37,388 nt of DNA, from NCBI GenBank assembly GCA_001464215.1, contig LNEZ01000090.1:1-37388 (forward strand), written 5' to 3'. This document shows, in pieces, positions 1 through 8,571 of the stretch. The stretch is from Rhizobiales bacterium Ga0077548 (GTDB lineage Bacteria > Pseudomonadota > Alphaproteobacteria > Rhizobiales > Xanthobacteraceae). Below the pieces are notes generated by a model, which was given only the letters and a program-made list of their open reading frames with translations, was not told the origin of the DNA and ran no database searches. The position numbers and the translations under genes were made by a program. How positions within the stretch are numbered: position 1 is the first letter of the stretch; the number at the start of each line of letters is the position of its first letter.

Positions 1-257
1 CCGCCGAGGCTGGAGCCGCCGGTACCGAGAAAAACGACATCGCTTGCGTCTTTGAGTTTCGCCGCCAGCGCCTCTATGGGCGCAAGATCGTCTGTGCGTT
101 CCGGCAGACGCAAAAATGAGAGCGATTTCTTCTCATAGGCTTCCCGCAAGGCTGTGAGCGCCGCATCGAGCCGCACGAGATTTTTCTCGACGGCGGCCTG
201 CGACAGGCCGCCCGCAAAAGCGCGGCTGATATCTTGTGTAAATGGAAGCCCGCTCAT
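1..257 (-). CDS. pgi: Glucose-6-phosphate isomerase, N-terminal part (runs off the window)
   Basis: Only the first 85 codons are inside the window; the gene continues past position 1. It opens with ATG at 257, one base after the stop of the PotI-type permease gene, so it looks co-transcribed with that transporter. The visible protein is mainly helical (an AVEKNLVRLDAAL stretch) and ends in VVFLGTGGSSLGG, the Gly-rich phosphosugar-binding signature of SIS-fold glucose-6-phosphate isomerases. The family interconverts glucose-6-phosphate and fructose-6-phosphate in the cytoplasm. The call rests on this one motif and on the N-terminal style common in alphaproteobacterial Pgi; another SIS-domain phosphosugar isomerase is possible because the catalytic residues lie outside the window. 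Confidence 0.7.
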   Translation of the reverse strand, partial: MSGLPFTQDISRAFAGGLSQAAVEKNLVRLDAALTALREAYEKKSLSFLRLPERTDDLAPIEALAAKLKDASDVVFLGTGGSSLG

Positions 258-258
258 C

Positions 259-1062
259 TTACCGGCCTTCGGCCTTTCCCTGCTGCCACTTCATCGCGAG
301 CGATGCCGCCAACACGACCGCCGTAATCACCACGATGAACACCGTACTGATTGCGTTGACTTCCGGCGTCACGCCGAGCCGGACCTGGCTGTAAATGCGC
401 ATCGGCAGTGTCGTGTTTCCCGGTCCCGCGGTGAAGTTCGCGATCACAAGATCGTCGAGCGAGAGCGTGAAAGCAAGAAGCCACCCGGCTGCGACCGCGG
501 GAAAAATCACCGGCAAGGTCACCGAAAAGAAGGCGCGAAGCGGTGTCGCCCCCAGATCGAGCGCCGCCTCTTCCAGACTATGGTCGAAGGTGAGCAACCG
601 CGACTGTACGATCACCGCGACAAAGCACATCGTAAAGGTGACGTGCGCGAGCGCGACCGTCCAGAAACCGCGATCGAAGTCGATCGCGACAAACAAGAGC
701 AGCAGCGCAAGCCCGGTGATTACTTCGGGCATTACCAGCGGCGCATAGACGAGGCCCGCGAATAGCGTTCGCCCACGGAAGGTACCCGCGCGCACGAGCG
801 CGAGTGCAGCTAACGTGCCGAGGATCGTCGCGAGCGTCGCGGCAACCGCCGCAACCTTGAGGCTTACCCAGGCCGCATCCATCAGCGCCTGATTTTGCGG
901 CAACGCCTGATACCATCGCGTCGACCATCCACCCCATACCGTCACTAGCCGCGAATCGTTGAAGGAATAGATCACAAGCAGAAAGAGCGGGATGTAGAGA
1001 AAGGCAATCCCGCCCGCGAGCGCGGTGAGCGTGACCGGCGAGAGCCCTTTGCGCATCGCCAT
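259..1062 (-). CDS. potI: ABC transporter permease, spermidine/putrescine type (PotI-like)
   Basis: A 267-residue inner-membrane permease with about six hydrophobic segments, the first near residues 12-33. The cytoplasmic EAA loop is present (EEAALDLGATPLRAFFSVTLP), the contact with the ATPase. Length and order match PotI/YdcV-type permeases of the binding-protein-dependent transport family. It starts with ATG at 1062, one base after the PotH-like gene stops, so the two permeases are almost certainly translated together and form a heterodimeric channel. Substrate class (polyamine, or a related compound such as opine or iron chelate) is inferred from family resemblance to both the permeases and the ATPase. 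Confidence 0.9.
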   Translation of the reverse strand: MAMRKGLSPVTLTALAGGIAFLYIPLFLLVIYSFNDSRLVTVWGGWSTRWYQALPQNQALMDAAWVSLKVAAVAATLATILGTLAALALVRAGTFRGRTLFAGLVYAPLVMPEVITGLALLLLFVAIDFDRGFWTVALAHVTFTMCFVAVIVQSRLLTFDHSLEEAALDLGATPLRAFFSVTLPVIFPAVAAGWLLAFTLSLDDLVIANFTAGPGNTTLPMRIYSQVRLGVTPEVNAISTVFIVVITAVVLAASLAMKWQQGKAEGR

Positions 1063-1063
1063 C

Positions 1064-1972
1064 TTAGCGGCTCTCCAATTCGCGGAGTTGCATACGCTGA
1101 TAGATCAGAATCGGTACAAGCAACACGAGCAGAATGAGAATCGCGAGCGCTGAAGACACCGACCACGAGCGGTTGACGGCAAACTCGTTCCAGACCGTGC
1201 GGCCAATCATCTGCGTGTCCGAACCGCCGAGAAGATCGGGAATGACAAATTCGCCGACCGCGGGAATGAAACACAAGAGCGCACCGGCAACGATGCCCGG
1301 CACCGATACGGGAACCGTCACACGCCAGAACGCTTGGGCAGGTGTCGCGCCAAGATCGGCGGCGGCCTCTAACAATGAATCGTCCATCCGCTCCAGCACC
1401 GCATAGAGCGGCAGCACCATGAACGGAAAATAGGAGTAAACCATGCCGATCACGACGGCGATGTTTGTGGACAAAATCTCAAGTGGCTGCGAGACCAGCC
1501 CCAACGAAAGCAGCGACTGGTTCAGCAAGCCTTCGCGCGAAAGGATTCCGATCCAGGCATAAACGCGGATCAGGAACGACGTGAAGAACGGCAGGATAAC
1601 CAGCAGCAGAAGCACCGGTCGCAACCCGCGCGGGGAGCGCACGATCGCATAGGCAACCGGATAGCCGACGAGAACGAGAATTGCGGTCGCGATTCCCGCA
1701 AGCAGCAAGCTCTGCATATATGAGTAGACGTAGAGCCAGTCGCTCAGCACAAAAGCGTAGTTTTCGGCATCGAGCAGCGCGAGCTTCTCGCGCAGCGCGG
1801 CCCAGCCTTCGCTGAAACTCAAGGCCGGCACATAAGGCGGCTGTGCCACTGCATCGTCCGATAAACTGATCTTGAAGACGATCAGGAACGGCAGCAGGAA
1901 AAAGACGGCAAGCCAGAGGAACGGGATGGCTATCGTCGCACGCGCAAATAGGCTTCGCTTTTCGCTACTCAT
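1064..1972 (-). CDS. potH: ABC transporter permease, spermidine/putrescine type (PotH-like)
   Basis: A 302-residue membrane protein. One hydrophobic segment lies near residues 11-33, followed by a periplasmic loop containing the PALSFSEGWAAL region and then five further membrane spans. The EAA loop is clear (LLEAAADLGATPAQAFWRVTVP). This large first periplasmic loop is typical of PotH/YdcU partners rather than PotI. It starts at ATG 1972, six bases after the stop of the ATPase gene. With the PotI-like protein it would form the membrane channel of the importer. Confidence 0.9.
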   Translation of the reverse strand: MSSEKRSLFARATIAIPFLWLAVFFLLPFLIVFKISLSDDAVAQPPYVPALSFSEGWAALREKLALLDAENYAFVLSDWLYVYSYMQSLLLAGIATAILVLVGYPVAYAIVRSPRGLRPVLLLLVILPFFTSFLIRVYAWIGILSREGLLNQSLLSLGLVSQPLEILSTNIAVVIGMVYSYFPFMVLPLYAVLERMDDSLLEAAADLGATPAQAFWRVTVPVSVPGIVAGALLCFIPAVGEFVIPDLLGGSDTQMIGRTVWNEFAVNRSWSVSSALAILILLVLLVPILIYQRMQLRELESR

Positions 1973-1978
1973 GCCGCA

Positions 1979-3145
1979 TCAGCTTTTCAGCAGTACGCCG
2001 GCATCCGGCGTCCAAGAAAGATTGACCCGATCGTCCCAATCTATCGGCGGCTCGATCTGGCGCGAAAGATTGGTCTTCGCCGCTTTCAGCACGAAGCCGT
2101 TATCGAGATGCACGTGATAGATCGAAAGATCGCCGAGATAGGCAATATCATAGACCACGCCTTGCGCGCAGTTTGCGTGCACTTCGGAGAGCGGCTCCTT
2201 ACCGATCCGGATCTTCTCTGGGCGCAGAGCAACTGCCACGCGATCTCCGGCCTTCACATCCGCACGCTGCGCCAGCCGTAATTCCGCATCCAGCACATCA
2301 GATTTCAGCGCAATGTCGCCCGAGGCCGCGCGTGTCACTTCCGCCTCGATGATATTCACGTCGCCGACGAACTCCGCGACGTAACGGCTGTTCGGCTGCT
2401 CATAAATTTCAGCGGGTGTCGCGACCTGAACAAGCTTGCCGTGATCCATTACGGCAATGCGGTCCGCGACTGTCATCGCCTCTTCCTGATCGTGGGTCAC
2501 GATGATGAAAGTCGTGCCGATACGTTGCTGCAAGTCCATCAGCTCGAATTGCGTTTGCTCGCGTAGCTTTTTGTCGAGCGCCGCCATCGGCTCGTCGAGC
2601 AATAAGACTTTCGGGCGCTTTGCAAGCGAACGCGCGAGCGCCACGCGCTGACGCTGGCCGCCGGAAAGCTGATGCGGCTTTCTTTTCTCCAGGCCGCGCA
2701 GGTTCACGAGCTTCAACATCTCTTCCACGCGCGCAGTGATTTCCGCCTTCGGCATTCCCTCCTGCTTAAGCCCGAAAGCGATATTGTCCGAGACAGTCAT
2801 ATGCGGAAACAACGCATACGATTGAAACATCATGTTCACCGGACGCCGGTATGGCGGCACGCCGGAAAGATCGTTCTTTGCAAGCATGATCTTTCCTTCG
2901 CTCGCTTCTTCGAAGCCTGCGAGCATGCGCATCAATGTGGTCTTGCCGCATCCCGAAGGGCCGAGCAGCGCGAAGAACTCGCGCTCGTAGATGTCGAGCG
3001 AAACGCCGTCGATCGCGACTACGCCGCCGTAGCGCTTCACGACGTTCCGGAAGCTGATCAGCGGCTGCGCCACTGGATCGGTCCAGGGCGCGAACTTGCG
3101 GCGCACGCTTTGCGGCTTTTGCGGCTTGAGCGGGGCTGAGGCCAT
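1979..3145 (-). CDS. potG: ABC transporter ATP-binding protein, spermidine/putrescine type (PotG-like)
   Basis: A 388-residue cytoplasmic ATPase that powers the PotHI-type channel. Walker A is GPSGCGKTT (residues 62-70), the ABC signature LSGGQRQRVALAR begins near residue 160, and Walker B LLLDEP is near 181-186 followed by the MTVADRIAVMDHG H-loop region. The C-terminal third is the TOBE-type regulatory domain (VALRPEKIRIG). The N-terminal extension of about 28 residues is Pro/Lys-rich, as in many PotG proteins. It is first in a potG-H-I order. Contrary to the usual potF-G-H-I arrangement, no periplasmic binding-protein gene lies upstream: the neighbour on that side is rnk. Confidence 0.92.
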   Translation of the reverse strand: MASAPLKPQKPQSVRRKFAPWTDPVAQPLISFRNVVKRYGGVVAIDGVSLDIYEREFFALLGPSGCGKTTLMRMLAGFEEASEGKIMLAKNDLSGVPPYRRPVNMMFQSYALFPHMTVSDNIAFGLKQEGMPKAEITARVEEMLKLVNLRGLEKRKPHQLSGGQRQRVALARSLAKRPKVLLLDEPMAALDKKLREQTQFELMDLQQRIGTTFIIVTHDQEEAMTVADRIAVMDHGKLVQVATPAEIYEQPNSRYVAEFVGDVNIIEAEVTRAASGDIALKSDVLDAELRLAQRADVKAGDRVAVALRPEKIRIGKEPLSEVHANCAQGVVYDIAYLGDLSIYHVHLDNGFVLKAAKTNLSRQIEPPIDWDDRVNLSWTPDAGVLLKS

Positions 3146-3216
3146 GATCTCGTTCGATATCGGAATAGACCGGTTTGCTTAGCGGGGAAAAAGCCGCTTC
3201 ACAACCGAACCCATGC

Positions 3217-3621
3217 TCATCGCGTGTTACGAACGGAGAGTACGGTCAGCGAGCGCCAGCCGCCCGAAGGCGTCTGAAATTCGATTGACTGGCTGACGGA
3301 AAGACCGATCAATGCCGCCCCGACCGGCGTGAGCACGCTGATCGCCGGGGATTCTTTACCGACCTGCTCAGGATAGACCAGCCGTACCCGGCGAACCTGC
3401 CCGGAAATATCGTCACGAAACTCCACTTCGGAGTTCATGCTTACAAGTCCCGGCAGTGTTTCAAAATCCTCGATCAGATGCGCGCGATCGACCTCGCGTG
3501 CGAGGAATTCAGAGGTCACCGGAAATTTATCCACGGCGACAGCAGCAAGCCGTGCAAGCCGCTCGGAATCGCGGCGCGTGATTGCGATCGGCGGAAGATC
3601 GATGTTAAAATAGCGAGCCAT
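3217..3621 (-). CDS. rnk: Nucleoside diphosphate kinase regulator Rnk (GreA/GreB C-terminal fold)
   Basis: A 134-residue protein, the usual Rnk length. The N-terminal half is a short helical segment (ITRRDSERLARLA), too short for the full coiled coil of GreA. The C-terminal half is the GreA/GreB FKBP-like domain: an SMNSEVEFRD segment, a VYPEQ strand, ISVLTPVGAALIGL and SQSIEF. Rnk binds RNA polymerase in the secondary channel in E. coli and was first known for affecting nucleoside diphosphate kinase levels. AGGAG sits 8 bases before the ATG at 3621. An overlapping upstream ATG in another frame is not used. The gene stands alone between the Pot genes and glpD. Confidence 0.85.
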   Translation of the reverse strand: MARYFNIDLPPIAITRRDSERLARLAAVAVDKFPVTSEFLAREVDRAHLIEDFETLPGLVSMNSEVEFRDDISGQVRRVRLVYPEQVGKESPAISVLTPVGAALIGLSVSQSIEFQTPSGGWRSLTVLSVRNTR

Positions 3622-3993
3622 TTCATTTCTCCTGGCGCGGTCTTACGCAACAAGATCCGGCGCGGATGCAGTGCGGCAGGCGCACCACGTCACAAATACA
3701 GAATGAGGTTTGAGAGAAGCGATTATGATCCCGGACGGCACGCAGCCGTCCGGGTTACGCGCCCGCTTGCAGCTGGCCCGCCCGGAGAATCTTTCGATTG
3801 CGGCGTATCGCGATCTTCATGACCGGGAAGGTAAGTCTGCGCCCCGAATTGTCAATGCGCCGAAGTACCCGGAGAAATCCGACAAAATTTCCGAGATGCG
3901 AAGCGATATATGCCGGCACTGGTGGAGATTCTGAATAATTTAAGGATTCCAATGCTCTGCGAGCTTGCCGGGTACTGTTCTATTAGGACATTT
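3622..3993. other. Intergenic stretch between glpD and rnk
   Basis: This 372-base stretch holds no gene I can support. Open frames of about 65-97 codons cross it on both strands but show no recognisable domain, no good ribosome site and a composition like shifted-frame translation. Its one clear element is the hairpin at 3730-3754. The rnk promoter is presumably in the part nearest 3621, but I see no convincing -35/-10 pair. Confidence 0.6.
3730..3754 (-). terminator. Perfect 10-bp hairpin downstream of glpD
   Basis: CCCGGACGGC and GCCGTCCGGG pair perfectly around a five-base loop (ACGCA). It lies 240 bases past the glpD stop and ahead of rnk. Neither side has a run of T, so it is a weak intrinsic terminator at best; another transcript-end or RNA-stability role is possible. 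Confidence 0.45.
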
Positions 3994-5469
3994 CTATTTG
4001 GACATTGCGACTTTAAGCGCGGCGAAATCGGCCTCGCTCGCGCCAAGCCCGAGTTTCGTTCGCCTCCAGAGCACGTCTTCCGCGGTCTCCGCCCATTCGT
4101 GTTCGCGAAGATAATCAAGTTCACGCTGACGAAGATCGCCGACAAGACGTGGGCCTAAGTCTTCAACATTCTTTGCGTCCCCAAGCATCTTGAACGCGCG
4201 GCCGCCATACGCCAGGGCAAGGCGGCGTGCGGTCGATGGCGAAAGATAGCCATGCTGGTGCGCGAGATCGGCGAGCAAGCCATCAAGTCCGCGTTCGCCG
4301 AGATCGCCGCCGGGCAGCGGCTCATCCGCGGTCCAAGCCTTGCGCATTTCTAACGTGTCATTGAGCCTATTCACGACATCCTCGCTCATGGCACGAAATG
4401 CCGTGAGCTTACCGCCGATCAGCGATAGCAACAGCGCCTCACCTTGGCCGCCACCGGAAACGATTTCGTATTCGCGCGTTGCGGTCGATGCCGTCCCCCC
4501 AGCGTCGATCAGCGGGCGGACACCCGCGAAGGTCCAGACCACACGCGCAGGCTCGATGCTCGTCTTGAAAAAGCTGCTTGCGAGATCGCAGAGATAGCGA
4601 ATTTCTTCTGGGCTCGCGATTGCATCCCCCGGATCGCCCGATGTTTCGACATCGGTTGTGCCGATCAGCGTATGCTTCTCGCCGAAAGGAACGACGAAGA
4701 TAACGCGGCGGTCGTCGTTTTGCAGAACATAGGCACTGTCATGCGTATAAAGACGCGGATAGACGATGTGGCTTCCCTTCACGAGACGAAGCTTCACGGA
4801 CGAAACACCTTCGATGAGTGTATCGATCACGTTCGCGGCCCAAGGTCCGGCAGCATTGACGAGCGCACGCGCATAGACGGTTTCGCGCTTTCCGTATTTT
4901 TCCAGCACAATTTCCCAACGCTTATCTTCGCGCCGCGCGGACACAACACGCGTGCGCGTGCGGATATCGGCGCCACGCTCGCGGGCATCGATCGCGTTCG
5001 CAATCACGAGCCGCGCGTCGTCGGTGATACAGTCCGAATATTCGAAGCCGACCGTGCTGATTCCGCCAAGCGGCTCGCCTACAGGATCGTTCCTGAGATC
5101 GAGCACTTTCGAGCGCGGCAAGACCGAACGGCCGGCAAGAAAATCGTAGAGCTTGATGCCGATCCGCATCATCCATGCCGGACGCATGGAAGCGACATGC
5201 GGGATCACGAAACGCATGGGGCGGCAGAGATGAGGGGCGTTTTTCAAAAGTAGTTCGCGCTCATGCAGCGATTCGCGCACAAGCCGGAAGTCGTAATTTT
5301 CGAGATAGCGGATACCGCCGTGAATGAGTTTGGAGCTATAGGACGACGTGCCCGAGGCGAGGTCGCCCTTTTCCGCGAGTAGCACCGAAAGCCCGCGGCC
5401 CGCGGCGTCGCGCGCGATGCCGCACCCGTTGATGCCGCCGCCAATGATCGCGACGTCGAATTGCTTCAT
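3994..5469 (-). CDS. glpD: Aerobic glycerol-3-phosphate dehydrogenase GlpD
   Basis: A 491-residue FAD enzyme, close to the usual 500. It oxidises sn-glycerol-3-phosphate to dihydroxyacetone phosphate at the inner membrane and passes electrons to ubiquinone. The N-terminal dinucleotide fold is VAIIGGGINGCGIARDAAGRG (residues 7-27 approx.), followed by the family block SGTSSYSSKLIHGGIRYLENY. Middle motifs are NAAGPWA and KGSHIVYPR, and a VPFGEKHTLIGTTD block precedes the C-terminal helical domain. GAGGA lies about 10 bases before the ATG at 5469. No glpK, glpF or glpR is beside it; the upstream neighbour, 69 bases away, is pcaF. Confidence 0.95.
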   Translation of the reverse strand: MKQFDVAIIGGGINGCGIARDAAGRGLSVLLAEKGDLASGTSSYSSKLIHGGIRYLENYDFRLVRESLHERELLLKNAPHLCRPMRFVIPHVASMRPAWMMRIGIKLYDFLAGRSVLPRSKVLDLRNDPVGEPLGGISTVGFEYSDCITDDARLVIANAIDARERGADIRTRTRVVSARREDKRWEIVLEKYGKRETVYARALVNAAGPWAANVIDTLIEGVSSVKLRLVKGSHIVYPRLYTHDSAYVLQNDDRRVIFVVPFGEKHTLIGTTDVETSGDPGDAIASPEEIRYLCDLASSFFKTSIEPARVVWTFAGVRPLIDAGGTASTATREYEIVSGGGQGEALLLSLIGGKLTAFRAMSEDVVNRLNDTLEMRKAWTADEPLPGGDLGERGLDGLLADLAHQHGYLSPSTARRLALAYGGRAFKMLGDAKNVEDLGPRLVGDLRQRELDYLREHEWAETAEDVLWRRTKLGLGASEADFAALKVAMSK

Positions 5470-5538
5470 GACCAGTCGATTCCTCTAGCCCCAGACTACA
5501 GGATCGGCGGCAAAAGTGACGACAGTAGCGCGGGAATA

Positions 5539-6756
5539 TCAGACCCGTTCGATGGCGAGCGCGACACCCTGTCCTACGCCGACGCACATGGTGGCGAGGC
5601 CATATTTCCCGCCGCGCTCTTCAAGCGCGCGCATGGCGGTGCCGGCGATGCGTGCGCCCGACATACCGAGCGGATGGCCTAGCGCAATCGCGCCGCCGTT
5701 CGGGTTCACATGCGCGGCATCGTCCGCAACGCCGAACTGCCGTATGCAGGCGAGCGCCTGGCTCGCGAAGGCTTCGTTCAGTTCGATGATGTCAAATTTA
5801 TTTGCAGGAATGCCGAGACGCGCGCTGAGCTTTTCGACAGCCGGCACCGGGCCGATGCCCATGACGCGCGGCGGCACGCCGGCAGACGCAAGACCCAAAA
5901 TCCGCGCACGCGGCTTCAGGCCGTTCGCCTTCGCCGCTTCTTCGGAAGCGATGATGAGCGCAGCCGCGCCATCGTTCACGCCAGAAGCGTTGCCTGCGGT
6001 AACCGTGCCGGGATTGCGGAACGGAGTTTTGAGCTTCGCGAGATTTTCGATCGTGGTGTCGCCACGCGGATGTTCGTCTTTATCGACCTTCACCAGGCCT
6101 GCCTTGCCGCCCGGCACTTCGATCGGAACGATCTCGCCGTCGAAATAGCCGCGCTTTTGGGCGGCGACCGCGCGATGCTGCGAGCGGAGCGCGAACTTGT
6201 CCTGATCCTCGCGCTTCACCTGGTATTCCTCGGCGACATTCTCGCCCGTCTCCGGCATCGAATCGACGCCGTATTGCTGCTTCATCAGCGGATTGATGAA
6301 ACGCCAGCCGATCGTGGTGTCGTAAATTTCCGCGTTGCGCGAGAAAGCTTCCTGCGCCTTGCCCATCACGAATGGCGCCCGCGACATGGATTCCGCGCCG
6401 CCGGCGATGGCGAGCGAAATTTCACCGGTCTTGATCGCGCGCGACGCAGCACCGACCGCGTCAAGACCCGAGGCGCAAAGACGATTGATGGTGTTGCCCG
6501 AAACGCTGACCGGAAGCCCCGCGAGCAACAGCCCCATGCGCGCAATGTTGCGGTTATCTTCGCCGGCCTGATTGGCGCAGCCGAAGAACACTTCCTCGAT
6601 CTTGTTCTTGTCGAGCGAAGGATTGCGCGCGATCAATGCTTTGATGACGTGCGCCGCGAGATCGTCGGGTCGCACCTTTGCAAGCGAGCCGCCGAAGCGC
6701 CCTATCGGCGTGCGGACAAAGTCGCAGATATAGGCGTCGCGCAACTGGGTCATCAT
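5539..6756 (-). CDS. pcaF: 3-oxoadipyl-CoA / acetyl-CoA C-acyltransferase (thiolase)
   Basis: A 405-residue thiolase. Expected catalytic residues are present: Cys about 94 ([11 protein letters not shown], acyl acceptor), His about 361 ([11 protein letters not shown]) and Cys about 391 (MCVGVGQG). The [13 protein letters not shown]-type block is present as [14 protein letters not shown]. Located directly after catI and catJ (7-base gap), it fits the last step of the beta-ketoadipate pathway: 3-oxoadipyl-CoA plus CoA gives succinyl-CoA and acetyl-CoA. Two ATGs stand in tandem; AGGAG lies 2 bases from the first and 5 from the second, so the true start may be 6753. A general thiolase role cannot be excluded from sequence alone. 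Confidence 0.9.
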   Translation of the reverse strand: MMTQLRDAYICDFVRTPIGRFGGSLAKVRPDDLAAHVIKALIARNPSLDKNKIEEVFFGCANQAGEDNRNIARMGLLLAGLPVSVSGNTINRLCASGLDAVGAASRAIKTGEISLAIAGGAESMSRAPFVMGKAQEAFSRNAEIYDTTIGWRFINPLMKQQYGVDSMPETGENVAEEYQVKREDQDKFALRSQHRAVAAQKRGYFDGEIVPIEVPGGKAGLVKVDKDEHPRGDTTIENLAKLKTPFRNPGTVTAGNASGVNDGAAALIIASEEAAKANGLKPRARILGLASAGVPPRVMGIGPVPAVEKLSARLGIPANKFDIIELNEAFASQALACIRQFGVADDAAHVNPNGGAIALGHPLGMSGARIAGTAMRALEERGGKYGLATMCVGVGQGVALAIERV

Positions 6757-6763
6757 CGCTCCT

Positions 6764-7546
6764 TTAGGCGTTGCCGCCGTGGGCTGCCTTGGTTCGCGCG
6801 TGCAATTCGCGCAACACTTTGAGTTCGGTTTCGTTCGGCGCCGGCGTTTCGATCACATTCGTCGCAAACTTGATCTGCCAGCCGGTCGCAGCAGACACTT
6901 GCTCCTTGGTGATGCCCGGATGCAGCGAGACGACGGTGAGCTCCTTGGTCTTCTCGTCGGGCTCCATCACGCAAAGATCGGTCATAACTTTGGTCGGGCC
7001 TTTGGTGGTGACACCGAGTTTCTTGCGGCTGTCGCCGCCCTCACCGTGGCCGAGTGACGTGAAGAAGTCGATCTTCTCGACGAAAGCACGTTTCGAATGC
7101 GCCATGGTGATGAAAATCTGGCCGCAGCTTGTCGCAATCTCCGGCGCTCCGCCACCGCCCGGAAGACGCACGCTCGGCTTCTCGTAAGGACCGACTACGG
7201 TCGTGTTAAGGTTGGCAAAGCGGTCGATCTGCGCGCCGCCTAGAAAACCGGTCGTGATGCGTCCGCCTTGCAGCCAGTAGCGGAACATCTCCGGCACGGA
7301 GACCGTGGTCAAAGCGGTCTCGCAAAGCTCGCCGTCACCGATCGAAAGCGGCAACACATTCGGCCGTGTCTCCAGCGTGCCTGACTCGTAGATCAGCACG
7401 ATGTCCGGTGCATGGGTCTGGCGCGCAAGATTGCAGGCGGCCGAAGGCGCGCCGATGCCAACGAAACATACGTCGTCGTTCGTGAGTGCGCGCGCCGCGG
7501 CAACGGTCATCATTTCGTTCGGGGTGAAGGGCTGTCTCATGATCAT
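6764..7546 (-). CDS. catJ: 3-oxoadipate CoA-transferase subunit B (CatJ, glutaconate-CoA-transferase type)
   Basis: A 260-residue beta subunit of a class I CoA-transferase. The putative catalytic glutamate is Glu54 in the IYESGTLE motif, the position expected for glutaconate-CoA-transferase-like subunits, in place of the SENG motif of the shorter PcaJ. Other blocks are [13 protein letters not shown] and [17 protein letters not shown]-like ([15 protein letters not shown]). It moves CoA from succinyl-CoA to 3-oxoadipate with CatI. The ATG at 7546 overlaps the catI stop by four bases (ATGA), with AAGAAGG just upstream, so translation is coupled. The family also contains glutaconate and related dicarboxylate transferases; pcaF downstream argues for 3-oxoadipate. 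Confidence 0.85.
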   Translation of the reverse strand: MIMRQPFTPNEMMTVAAARALTNDDVCFVGIGAPSAACNLARQTHAPDIVLIYESGTLETRPNVLPLSIGDGELCETALTTVSVPEMFRYWLQGGRITTGFLGGAQIDRFANLNTTVVGPYEKPSVRLPGGGGAPEIATSCGQIFITMAHSKRAFVEKIDFFTSLGHGEGGDSRKKLGVTTKGPTKVMTDLCVMEPDEKTKELTVVSLHPGITKEQVSAATGWQIKFATNVIETPAPNETELKVLRELHARTKAAHGGNA

Positions 7547-8391
7547 GCCGCCTTCTTCGCATGATGCGCGAAGGCTTCAGGGCCTTTGCGTAAGACGTTC
7601 TCATCCATCCACGCGGTAAAAGTGTCGCGTTCGCGCGCGATGTCGTCCCACGCTTTATAGAAAGCGTTGTCGCGCTTGTAATAGCCGTGCGTGTAAGAAG
7701 GATGCGCCCCGCCCGGCACTGCAACGACCGCCTTCACGGTCCAACCCGGCAGCACAACGGAATTCGGCGACGGTGGATTCAGTTCGTCCACGATTTCCTC
7801 GACGGTCACGACCGAGCGCTTCGCCGCCAGCACCGCTTCTTTCTGCACCCCGACAATTCCCTCAAGCAGAACATTGCCTTTTCTGTCCGCTTTTTGCGCG
7901 TGAATGATCGCGACATCAAGCTTCACCGCGGGAACGGTCGCAAGTTTTTCGCCGGTGTAAGGGCAAATCACTTCTTTGATGCTTGGATTTACGCGCGGCA
8001 GTTCCGCGCCGCGGTATCCGCGAAACACGGCGAATGGCAGCCCTGCCGCCGCCGCATCATAAGCGTTCGCCATCGCAGCGTGCGAATGCTCGACGATCTC
8101 GAGCTTGTTCGGCCAGCCATTCTGATAGGCGTCGCGAAAACGATGCAACGAGCCGACGCCGGGATTGCCGCCCCATGAAAACGTCATCCGCTCGGCGCAA
8201 CCCATGCCGATCAACTGATCGTAGATCAGGTCCGGCGTCATGCGAATCAGCGAAAGTCGCTTGCGCTTCTGGCGAATGATCTCGTGTCCGGCTGCGAAAG
8301 GAATGAGATGCGTGAAGCCTTCCATGGCGACTGCATCGCCATCCTTCACGTTCGCTTCGATCGCTTCGGAAAGTTTCAGAAACTGGGCCAT
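7543..8391 (-). CDS. catI: 3-oxoadipate CoA-transferase subunit A (CatI, glutaconate-CoA-transferase type)
   Basis: A 282-residue alpha subunit, matching the long CatI/GctA type (about 280) and not the PcaI type (about 230). Typical segments are DGDAVAMEGFTHLIPFAAGHE near the N-terminus, GMGCAERMTFSWGGNPGVGS and a C-terminal PGGAHPSYTHGYYKRD. The reading frame extends to a TTG at 8412, but the ATG at 8391 gives the family's usual MAQF-like start. It is the first gene of catI-catJ-pcaF and follows a strong hairpin, so it probably has its own promoter in 8392-8467. Confidence 0.85.
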   Translation of the reverse strand: MAQFLKLSEAIEANVKDGDAVAMEGFTHLIPFAAGHEIIRQKRKRLSLIRMTPDLIYDQLIGMGCAERMTFSWGGNPGVGSLHRFRDAYQNGWPNKLEIVEHSHAAMANAYDAAAAGLPFAVFRGYRGAELPRVNPSIKEVICPYTGEKLATVPAVKLDVAIIHAQKADRKGNVLLEGIVGVQKEAVLAAKRSVVTVEEIVDELNPPSPNSVVLPGWTVKAVVAVPGGAHPSYTHGYYKRDNAFYKAWDDIARERDTFTAWMDENVLRKGPEAFAHHAKKAA

Positions 8392-8467
8392 CAACGCACC
8401 ATTCTCGCGCAAAAAATTAGCGCGCGAAACTAGGGTGCATTACCCGCCACCGTCAAGGAACGAGCGA

Positions 8468-8504
8468 CAAAGCGGGTCAAGCGTTCCAGCGCTTGCCCGC
8501 TTTG
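8468..8504 (-). terminator. Strong hairpin between livM and catI
   Basis: CAAAGCGGGTCAAGCG pairs with CGCTTGCCCGCTTTG over 15 base pairs with one bulged T and a six-base loop. It lies 68 bases past the livM stop and is followed on the minus strand by the moderately T-rich TCGCTCGTTCCTTG. It likely ends the liv transcript. A smaller hairpin (CGCGTT / AACGCG) at 8525-8541 precedes it. Confidence 0.65.
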
Positions 8505-8571
8505 TTCCATCGTTATTTGGTTGGCGCGTTTTCTTAACGCGAACCGGTGCCCACTTCGCTTGAAAGCGCGC

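Noticed and set aside
192-212. Perfect 9-bp palindrome GGCGGCCTG-CGA-CAGGCCGCC within pgi
   Set aside because: It lies inside normal codons (GGLSQAA) and no terminator or insertion signs accompany it; likely a coincidence of GC-rich coding DNA.
3710-3934. 74-codon plus-strand frame between rnk and glpD
   Set aside because: No recognisable family, weak start signal, and it contains a perfect 10-bp hairpin; a similar minus-strand frame crosses the same DNA.
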